From Methanosarcinales archaeon (GTDB taxonomy: Archaea > Halobacteriota > Methanosarcinia > Methanosarcinales > Methanogasteraceae), in the NCBI GenBank assembly GCA_030594905.1, contig JAUVEF010000015.1, forward strand, positions 1-12,667: a DNA stretch of 12,667 nucleotides, given 5' to 3'. The translations under genes and the position numbers were made by a program. The notes under the pieces were generated by a model. It made no database searches and was not told the origin of the DNA. It was given only the letters and a program-made list of their open reading frames with translations. Of this stretch, positions 7,263-12,667 are shown piece after piece (the first letter of the stretch is position 1; the number at the start of each line of letters is the position of its first letter).

Positions 7263-8631
7263 AGCACTTGACGCACGATATAATTAGATCGCCCGCCTTG
7301 GTCTTGTCCATTGCAAGATCCATTCCCTCGTCCAGACTATGCACTTCTTGTGCAAAATCAGTATTTATGCCAACTGTGATGACATCATCGAAGAAATCCC
7401 TGTTTTCTGTGATTAATTCGATCACTCGACCCGAATCAAGCCCCTCGCAGACGTTGTACGCCTCAATCCCGATGATCATGACAATCTTCCCCCATTCCCC
7501 CATGTCTCCTGCGATGCGTCTGGCATGATTGATCGCAGACTCTGCTGACGGTATATTCATGCCAGAGTTCGAGTTATCAATGATTGTTCTACCTTCGACC
7601 TCTGAGACTTTCATCCTACCGCTTACGCCACAGAAATTTCCAAGAAACGATTTTATGCATCCAGGGTCTACATTCATCGAGATCGCAGCAGCCACCGCAG
7701 CAAGAATCGCTGTTTCGTACGAGAAGATATCATAATTTCGGACTGCAAACTCAATGCGCATGTCAGCAGACGCGATCACACCGCGTTCCGGCTCGATACT
7801 CTCAAAATATATGTCGCCGCCATCTCCGAATGTGAAGGTGTCTGTAACCAGGTCCGGAACAGGCACGGACGCAACATCTCTTCCTATAATCAGCGTTGAT
7901 CCGGGTTTTGCCTGCCGCACCATCTGCATCTTTGCACCGGACGCTGCTATCGTCTCGTTTGCGATCAGGTAGTCACCTGCAAACGTGGTGACGATGCCGA
8001 TGTTTGCAAGCCCTGTGCCGCCAAGCGAGACTTCGAAGATGAACACATCCGGATCGCGTGTGTCTCTGGCAGACTTCACAACCTCGATGATGCTTGCTGG
8101 CGTGATGCTGAACTTGGCAATCACTTGCGGGTTGCTGCCATCTGAACCATCCCAGTACTCCACACCCGCGCTTGAATGCGATACAACGCGCCTGCCGCCG
8201 CACGATGATATGATCTCTGCAAGCGTTCGAACAGTGCTGGTCTTCGCGGTCGTGCCGGTGACCTCAATCACCTCGTAGCCCAGAAGGTGGCTCTGCATAA
8301 TCTCGCAGACGGCAGCATGGTGCGTGATTACTGGCACCCCTGCCGCACGCGCACCAGCGAGTGTCGGGTATGCAGAGTCCAGATGCACGGGCGAGACGAT
8401 CAGATCGAAACTGCTCGCATCAGGCGGTTCTGTCAGCACAGATATGCCGCGTGATTCGAGACTCGCCCTCGCGTCCGTGTCAAGCGTGTGATACACATCA
8501 ACAGCAGTGACTGTTTTTGTGCCTGCGCTACCCGTGTTTACGATTGTTTGTGTGCCAGCCTCTGTAATCCCTGCAAGACACTGCGCGATCAGACTGCCAC
8601 CATGCGTCAGATCGAGCACCGCAATATACAT
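7255..8631 (-). CDS. cfbE: Coenzyme F430 synthase, Mur-ligase-like
   Basis: Catalyses the ATP-dependent ring closure that turns seco-F430 into F430, the nickel cofactor of methyl-coenzyme M reductase. The 458-residue protein has a Mur-ligase layout: an N-terminal domain to about residue 115, then the ATP-binding loop VTGTTAKTST (124-133, Lys130), the central FEVSLGGTG (Glu200), and a C-terminal domain with GVSGRMKV and IDNSNSGMN (Asp352). Classical Mur enzymes have GTNGKT; the Thr-Ala variant here fits my memory of CfbE. The gene starts three bases after the cfbA stop on the same strand, which strongly supports the assignment over a peptidoglycan role. Its end overlaps the convergent pyrH by eight bases. 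Confidence 0.92.
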   Translation of the reverse strand: MYIAVLDLTHGGSLIAQCLAGITEAGTQTIVNTGSAGTKTVTAVDVYHTLDTDARASLESRGISVLTEPPDASSFDLIVSPVHLDSAYPTLAGARAAGVPVITHHAAVCEIMQSHLLGYEVIEVTGTTAKTSTVRTLAEIISSCGGRRVVSHSSAGVEYWDGSDGSNPQVIAKFSITPASIIEVVKSARDTRDPDVFIFEVSLGGTGLANIGIVTTFAGDYLIANETIAASGAKMQMVRQAKPGSTLIIGRDVASVPVPDLVTDTFTFGDGGDIYFESIEPERGVIASADMRIEFAVRNYDIFSYETAILAAVAAAISMNVDPGCIKSFLGNFCGVSGRMKVSEVEGRTIIDNSNSGMNIPSAESAINHARRIAGDMGEWGKIVMIIGIEAYNVCEGLDSGRVIELITENRDFFDDVITVGINTDFAQEVHSLDEGMDLAMDKTKAGDLIISCVKCFR

Positions 8632-8634
8632 GTT

Positions 8635-9030
8635 TCAGCGGGCGAGTGCTTCCTCTGCCCTGCCGTATGCGATCTCGGCTATACGCGGATCTGCCCCAAG
8701 CGGTTCTGCATACAGAACCTCGACACTTGTTCCGTCGATATCAACCACCGCTTTTTTGTCATCGCCCAGATTAAGTTCCTCGGGGATGTCTTCAAGCGTG
8801 TGAACGCCATGTGCAAGGAATAGCGGGAGTGCGACAATTCTGTCGATACCAGTTCCCTTGAAACTCTCCAGACCATCTTTGAGGTCTGGCTTGTCCATGT
8901 TCAGAAATGCTATTCGCACAAGGACGTTATTCTGCTTGGCGATCATTTCTGCCATGTTCTCAACGAGCTCCCTGTTGTGGGGGCGCGTGCTCCCATGTCC
9001 AAGTAGCAGTATACCTGTCTTTTCGTTCAT
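8635..9030 (-). CDS. cfbA: Sirohydrochlorin nickelochelatase/cobaltochelatase, short CbiX type
   Basis: Inserts Ni2+ (or Co2+) into sirohydrochlorin, the first committed step of F430 (or cobalamin) synthesis. The 131-residue protein is the short archaeal CbiX form, which works as a homodimer. The two metal-handling histidines are His12 in LLGHGSTR and His74 in FLAHGVHTLEDIP. GGAG on the minus strand (9038-9041) lies seven bases before the ATG, fixing the start. It is the first gene of a two-gene unit with cfbE, pointing to nickel and F430 as the main role; a double role in cobalamin synthesis cannot be excluded. The other F430 genes (cfbB, C, D) are not in this window. Confidence 0.93.
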   Translation of the reverse strand: MNEKTGILLLGHGSTRPHNRELVENMAEMIAKQNNVLVRIAFLNMDKPDLKDGLESFKGTGIDRIVALPLFLAHGVHTLEDIPEELNLGDDKKAVVDIDGTSVEVLYAEPLGADPRIAEIAYGRAEEALAR

Positions 9031-9072
9031 AATGTATCTCCATGTATTATGTCGAATGTTTGAAGGCAGCCC

Positions 9073-9083
9073 CTATAATTAAA
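9073..9083 (-). promoter_or_regulatory. TATA-like box of the cfbA-cfbE unit
   Basis: Read on the minus strand, TTTAATTATAG lies about 45-55 bases before the cfbA ATG. Archaeal spacing would put the transcript start near 9050, leaving a leader of about 20 bases that includes the GGAG at 9038-9041. The match is by eye and position only. Confidence 0.45.
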
Positions 9084-9135
9084 CCCATCGTATGTATGAC
9101 CACAATGTTTTTAAATGATAAATGACAATTATTAT

Positions 9136-9168
9136 AATAATGAGGATCTTCTGGGGTTGATCATTATT
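9136..9168. repeat. Bulged inverted repeat in the cfbA / M50-like intergenic region
   Basis: The left arm AATAATGAGGATC (9136-9148) pairs with the right arm GATCATTATT (9159-9168): ten pairs with an unpaired GG and a ten-base loop. It could be an operator or a leader hairpin. Position between divergent genes favours regulation, but AT-rich DNA makes chance matches common. Confidence 0.35.
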
Positions 9169-9239
9169 GTGCGTTTGCATGGGCTGTGGGTGCAGAGTTA
9201 TGTGCTGTGATGACAATGTAGTATTTGGGGTATAAATAA

Positions 9240-9731
9240 ATGGGAGGAACAGAAAAACTGTGGAGTAACGTTGATGATGCAATCGTTGGTGCGATATGCC
9301 TCGTCTTTGGATGGGGTTCGGCGACGCTTGGGCACGAGTGGTTCCATTCGGCAATTGCGATTACACTTGGATATACGGTGTCACTCGGAGATATTACACT
9401 CACTACAGGTTCGATGTTTGTGCACGGGGAGATGACCTCGATCGACACGCTGTTCATCGCTGCCGCGGGCAGTGTTGGGTTGATACTGGTTGGATTAGCG
9501 CTGATATATTCATGCAACAGCAGGATGATGCACATGATCGGTGTCGTCTTCCTGTGCAGGGCATGGATCGATGCTCTGCCGCTGTGTGATCTGGACGGCG
9601 CAATCTTTGCGCATTCTGCCTGCAACGTCCTTGGTACTGCAGGATACTTGCTTGCATGGGCGTTTGTCCTCTCTGAAATCCTTGTTAGCGGCGGTGCAAT
9701 AGCGCACACGCTTAAGAGTGGGGGTTATTGA
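9240..9731 (+). CDS. Small membrane protein with site-2-protease (M50)-like metalloprotease motifs
   Basis: A 163-residue integral membrane protein with about four hydrophobic spans (near residues 14-30, 72-90, 97-112, 128-150). The first span runs into GHEWFH (His32, Glu33, His36), an HExxH zinc motif inside a hydrophobic stretch. AAAGSVGLILVG follows near 74-85, placed like the AGP segment of M50 proteases. ALPLCDLDGA then carries Asp119 in an LDG motif, the usual third zinc ligand. The set matches the core of an intramembrane metalloprotease, but the protein is shorter than typical members and has no PDZ or CBS domain. Activity is inferred, not shown. The start at 9240 is the only in-frame ATG near the 5' end; GGGG at 9227-9230 is a weak ribosome binding site. 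Confidence 0.7.
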   Translation: MGGTEKLWSNVDDAIVGAICLVFGWGSATLGHEWFHSAIAITLGYTVSLGDITLTTGSMFVHGEMTSIDTLFIAAAGSVGLILVGLALIYSCNSRMMHMIGVVFLCRAWIDALPLCDLDGAIFAHSACNVLGTAGYLLAWAFVLSEILVSGGAIAHTLKSGGY

Positions 9732-9751
9732 CCGAGGTATCAAAGCAAAAC

Positions 9752-9759
9752 ACTTATAA
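9752..9759 (+). promoter_or_regulatory. TATA box for a leaderless DUF3160 lipoprotein transcript
   Basis: ACTTATAA ends 25 bases before the ATG at 9785. With archaeal spacing (box centre about 27 bases before the start site), transcription would begin at or within a few bases of that ATG. No ribosome binding site lies before it, as expected of a leaderless mRNA. Confidence 0.5.
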
Positions 9760-9784
9760 CCAATGCATCCCTGATTATAGTCTT

Positions 9785-12172
9785 ATGAGGGGTGCAATTC
9801 TGGCGCTTGTCGTCCTGTCGATAGTTATCAGTGGTTGTGTTGATCAGGGTGCTCACGAACCGGTTCAACCGGACCCGGACCAAGGTCAACATCAACCGGA
9901 ATCAGAATCAGAACCGGTTCAGGAAGCAAAACTCGCTACAGAATCAATTGATCTGTCCGGCGCCGCAACCGACACCATGGATTTTGCCAGACATTACTCA
10001 CTGCAACCGTTGAGTATCGATCTGAAGGTTCCAGAGTACGATTTGCCACTGCAAACAGACCAGATCTCAAATTACGATTCGTTTTCAGAAAAAATCCAGC
10101 TCAGCAACAGTGCCACGAGTCTGCTTGAAGAGAACGGCTTTGTTGTGATCGAAAATCCGTTCTACCTGGCGGAAGATGATATTATCCAGCCATACAAGAC
10201 GCTCGCTGATGACGAGATACCGGTCTTCGTCACCACCGATTCGCTGTTGCACCTCTATCACATCCAGTTCGACGAGACGCTGCGGCAGATCGAGGAGCAG
10301 GAATTCTATGACTTGATCTGGGAGATCAGCGAGGAATTGCTGAACGATTCGATGGAATCTTACGAAAATTCTGACGGGGAGATTAAAGAAGCATTAAGGA
10401 TGAATATTGCATACTTTGCAGTTGGATTAAGCTTACTCAAGCCATCTCCGGAACAGGTCTGTCAGAGCGAGAATGAGTGGGAGTGTACAGACGCTTACTT
10501 TGAAAAAGAGGATCTGGGGCGATACCGTTTTGAAGTCCCATCATTTGTCGCTGATACTGTTGAAGATGAATTAAAATTAATCGACGAGCATTTCGGGTTT
10601 TCAGAGTCTCCTATTTTTATTTACAGTGAGGATTATTCCCAGTACGTCCCAAGAGGTCACTACACGCGCTCGGAGAAGCTGAAGAACTATTTCAAGGCGT
10701 TTATGTGGTACGGCAGGATGAGTATGTTGCTCAAAGGCTCTGACGCCATACCGCCAGGGACAACTGACCCGCACTTAGAGGAAGGTCTGGTCTCCTCAGA
10801 GGACGCACGGATCCATACGATGGCTGCCTGCATAATGTCCTCTGAATTTGGCAGGAATCCGGATCTCATGGACAAGTGGGATCGAATTTACGCGGTAACA
10901 GCTTTTTATGTGGGATTATCTGATGATCTCGGACCTTATGAGTACATAGATGCGTTGAACCGTGTCTTCGGGGAAACATTCGACCAAAGTGACTTGAACG
11001 AGGAGACGATCGGGGCAGTGAAAGCGAAACTGGCAGAGCGCAGGTCTCCTGAAATATACGGCGGGACCGGAGCATGCGAGATACTGCCACCGTTTACCGC
11101 AGAGCAGGCGGATCAGTGCCTCGAAAACACCAAAGGATTTCGGATGATGGGGCAGCGGTTCATTCCTGACTCGTACATGTTCACAAACCTTGTCGGGACA
11201 TACACCGACCTTTATCAAGGAGGCGGAGAGCCGTTCACGCTCATAATCGATGGTGCCGGAAGACCGGTCAGGGGGTTCCCCCGCGGTCTTGATGTGATGG
11301 CGCTCCTTGGGTCGGATCGATCGCGAGAACTACTGGACGAGCTGGACGATTCTAATTACAGCGAGTATGACTGCCAATATGATGAATTGAAAGACGAATT
11401 CGACTCGTTTGATTATGCAGACTGGAACAGGAACCTCTACTGGTCATGGCTCTTTGCATTAAAGCCGCTGTTCAATGACCACGGCGCAGGTTATCCAACA
11501 TTCATGCAGACCAGCGCGTGGCAGGATAAGGAACTGACCACTGCTCTTGCATCATGGACAGAACTCAGGCACGACACGATTCTCTATGCCAAGCAGAGCT
11601 ACACCGCGATGACTACCAGTATGCCTATTGAAGAGGAGACACCCGTTGTGGGATACGTCGAACCGGTTCCTGAGTTCTACAACCGGTTGCTTGCGCTTAC
11701 ACGGATGACAAACAGCGGTCTTGGCGAGATGGGCGTTCTCGACGGTTCTGCGAAATACCGGCTGGAAAGCCTGGAAGAGATACTTGAGCGGCTTGTGGAG
11801 ATCTCGTCAAAGGAACTGGAAAACGAGCCGCTGACAGAGGATGATTATGATTTTATTAAGAACTTTGGCGATAATCTGGACGGGGTCATCGCTGGTGTCG
11901 AGGATAAGGCAAAGACGACGACGATTGTTGCCGATGTACATACGGACGGCAATACCGGGCAGGTTCTGGAAGAGGGTGTCGGATACGTTGATCTGATCGT
12001 TGTCGCATACAAGCTCCCGGACGGGAGAATCCTCCTCGGCGCAGGTCCTGTTATGAGTTATTACGAGTTCAAGCAGCCGATGAGCGAGAGACTCACCGAC
12101 GAGGCATGGCGGGAGATGCTTGCTGCAAGTCCACCGGAAAAGCCGGAATGGACATCGAATTTCGCTCGATGA
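9785..12172 (+). CDS. DUF3160 family lipoprotein, exported
   Basis: Large protein of a family with no assigned function. From the ATG at 9785 (795 residues) it opens with a clean lipoprotein signal: Met-Arg, a hydrophobic core (AILALVVLSIVI), and lipobox ISGC with Cys18. A Pro/Gln/Glu-rich linker (about 19-45) follows, then the DUF3160 body: GFVVIENPFYLAEDD, DEIPVFVTTDSLLHLYH, FPRGLDVMALLGSDR, GYVEPVPEFYNRLLALTRM, and near the end VADVHTD, EEGVGYVDLIVVA and LGAGPVMSYYEF. A TTG at 9728 would lengthen the frame by 19 residues but would bury the signal peptide, so it is rejected. The protein should sit on the outer face of the cell membrane. It lies downstream of the M50-like gene on the same strand, but with its own likely promoter. 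Confidence 0.88.
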   Translation: MRGAILALVVLSIVISGCVDQGAHEPVQPDPDQGQHQPESESEPVQEAKLATESIDLSGAATDTMDFARHYSLQPLSIDLKVPEYDLPLQTDQISNYDSFSEKIQLSNSATSLLEENGFVVIENPFYLAEDDIIQPYKTLADDEIPVFVTTDSLLHLYHIQFDETLRQIEEQEFYDLIWEISEELLNDSMESYENSDGEIKEALRMNIAYFAVGLSLLKPSPEQVCQSENEWECTDAYFEKEDLGRYRFEVPSFVADTVEDELKLIDEHFGFSESPIFIYSEDYSQYVPRGHYTRSEKLKNYFKAFMWYGRMSMLLKGSDAIPPGTTDPHLEEGLVSSEDARIHTMAACIMSSEFGRNPDLMDKWDRIYAVTAFYVGLSDDLGPYEYIDALNRVFGETFDQSDLNEETIGAVKAKLAERRSPEIYGGTGACEILPPFTAEQADQCLENTKGFRMMGQRFIPDSYMFTNLVGTYTDLYQGGGEPFTLIIDGAGRPVRGFPRGLDVMALLGSDRSRELLDELDDSNYSEYDCQYDELKDEFDSFDYADWNRNLYWSWLFALKPLFNDHGAGYPTFMQTSAWQDKELTTALASWTELRHDTILYAKQSYTAMTTSMPIEEETPVVGYVEPVPEFYNRLLALTRMTNSGLGEMGVLDGSAKYRLESLEEILERLVEISSKELENEPLTEDDYDFIKNFGDNLDGVIAGVEDKAKTTTIVADVHTDGNTGQVLEEGVGYVDLIVVAYKLPDGRILLGAGPVMSYYEFKQPMSERLTDEAWREMLAASPPEKPEWTSNFAR

Positions 12173-12236
12173 TCGATTGGTCGATTGCTGCTGGTAAATT
12201 ACCGCAGTCCCTGCCGATTACTTGATGTCTGCCCAT

Positions 12237-12242
12237 GGTGAT
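12237..12242 (+). promoter_or_regulatory. Ribosome binding site of the permease gene
   Basis: GGTGAT exactly matches part of the archaeal anti-Shine-Dalgarno partner GGAGGTGAT and lies eight bases before the ATG at 12251. It fixes that start; an in-frame TGA at 12239-12241 rules out a longer protein. Confidence 0.6.
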
Positions 12243-12250
12243 GTGCCATA

Positions 12251-12667
12251 ATGCAAAAATTGACCGTGAGGCATGACCGGCTGCTTGTCATATTCCTCTT
12301 ACTCGGGCTCGTGATACTTGCGTTTATAATGATCCCTCTTCTGAACCTGACCGCCGGTCAACTCATCTCCAACCAGCCCGGCATGGCAGAAGCGATCAAC
12401 GATTCCGCGGTCTGGAAAGCGATGCTCCTTACGATGTACACCGCACTTGCCGCAACCGCCATAGCATTCGTATTCGGCGTGCCCCTCGCATACTTCCTTG
12501 CACGACGCGACTTCCCTGGCAAGGGCATAATCGAGAGCATCGTGGATATCCCGATCATCGTTCCGCACACGGTGGCAGGCATCGCACTCCTCACGGTTTT
12601 CGGGCTGCATGGATTGCTCGGGCAGCCGTTGTCACAGGTCACCCAGTTCAGGGACGCGATGCCCGGA
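12251..12667 (+). CDS. wtpB: ABC transporter permease, tungstate/molybdate type, 3' partial
   Basis: Membrane subunit of a binding-protein-dependent importer, probably for tungstate or molybdate, which feed the formate and formylmethanofuran enzymes of methanogens. The 139 residues present show a first span (about 11-33), then WKAMLLTMYTALAATAIAFV and GVPLAYFLARRDFPGK. The segment VDIPIIVPHTVAGIALLTVFG follows; its PHTVAGIALL resembles archaeal WtpB rather than bacterial ModB (which has LPPVV). The frame is open at the right edge. The usual solute-binding gene wtpA is not upstream; a DUF3160 gene is. Sulfate or another oxyanion as substrate cannot be excluded from this fragment. Confidence 0.8.
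   Translation, partial: MQKLTVRHDRLLVIFLLLGLVILAFIMIPLLNLTAGQLISNQPGMAEAINDSAVWKAMLLTMYTALAATAIAFVFGVPLAYFLARRDFPGKGIIESIVDIPIIVPHTVAGIALLTVFGLHGLLGQPLSQVTQFRDAMPG

Larger units (their letters stand above)
9031..9239. promoter_or_regulatory. Divergent AT-rich intergenic control region
   Basis: This 209-base gap separates cfbA (minus) from the M50-like gene (plus). For the plus strand, AT-rich stretches TTTTTAAATGATAA (9109-9122) and TTATTATAATAA (9129-9140) are candidate TATA elements. An inverted repeat with a two-base GG bulge (9136-9148 against 9159-9168) sits just downstream of them. A further TATAAATA (9231-9238) directly abuts the ATG, too close to serve that start. No RNA gene was recognised. 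Confidence 0.4.

Noticed and set aside
9231..9238. TATAAATA as the promoter of the M50-like gene
   Set aside because: It directly abuts the ATG at 9240. Transcription would begin near 9262, and no in-frame start codon exists there that keeps the HExxH span whole.
9728..9784. TTG start giving an 814-residue DUF3160 protein
   Set aside because: It would put a polar 19-residue stretch before the signal peptide; the ATG at 9785 gives a standard lipoprotein signal and fits the TATA spacing.
1..12667. CRISPR arrays, insertion sequences, tRNA or rRNA genes
   Set aside because: No regular repeat-spacer pattern, transposase, terminal inverted repeats or tRNA T-loop/anticodon layout was seen on either strand.

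Overview
The window reads as chromosomal DNA of an archaeon that makes coenzyme F430, meaning a methanogen or a relative with methyl-coenzyme M reductase (such as a methane or alkane oxidiser), probably near Methanosarcinales. Four things support this: an archaeal RNA polymerase subunit L gene; genes for the A-type ATP synthase (subunits H, I, K, E); an archaeal-type UMP kinase; and a cfbA-cfbE pair (nickel chelatase and the Mur-ligase-like F430 synthase). Short leaders, TATA-like boxes and GGAG/GGTGAT ribosome binding sites also fit. The species cannot be fixed from sequence alone.

Layout, left to right. Bases 2-2909 hold a sugar cassette: a 5'-truncated GH65 disaccharide phosphorylase overlapped by a beta-phosphoglucomutase-like HAD enzyme, which together would turn an alpha-glucoside plus phosphate into glucose 6-phosphate. 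Bases 2910-3187 are a non-coding gap rich in short hairpins. Bases 3188-7262 form a dense plus-strand run: rpoL, ahaH, atpI, atpK, atpE and pyrH, with overlaps or very short gaps from ahaH onward. The ATP synthase block stops after subunit E. Subunits C, F, A, B, D and G, which normally follow in methanogens, are absent here, and pyrH takes their place with an ATGA overlap.

Bases 7255-9030 on the minus strand carry cfbE and cfbA, convergent with pyrH (8-base tail overlap). cfbA would put nickel into sirohydrochlorin and cfbE would do a late ring-closing ATP-dependent step of F430 synthesis. The 209-base gap 9031-9239 is AT-rich and holds the divergent control region.

Bases 9240-12172 hold two envelope genes: a 163-residue membrane protein with HExxH and LDG motifs of site-2-type (M50) metalloproteases, and a large DUF3160 lipoprotein that is probably expressed from a leaderless transcript. 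The window ends inside an ABC permease gene of the tungstate/molybdate type (wtpB-like). No tRNA, rRNA, CRISPR array, insertion sequence or phage gene was found. The less ordinary parts are the GH65 cassette, the interrupted ATP synthase operon, the structured gap before rpoL, and the M50-like/DUF3160 pair.
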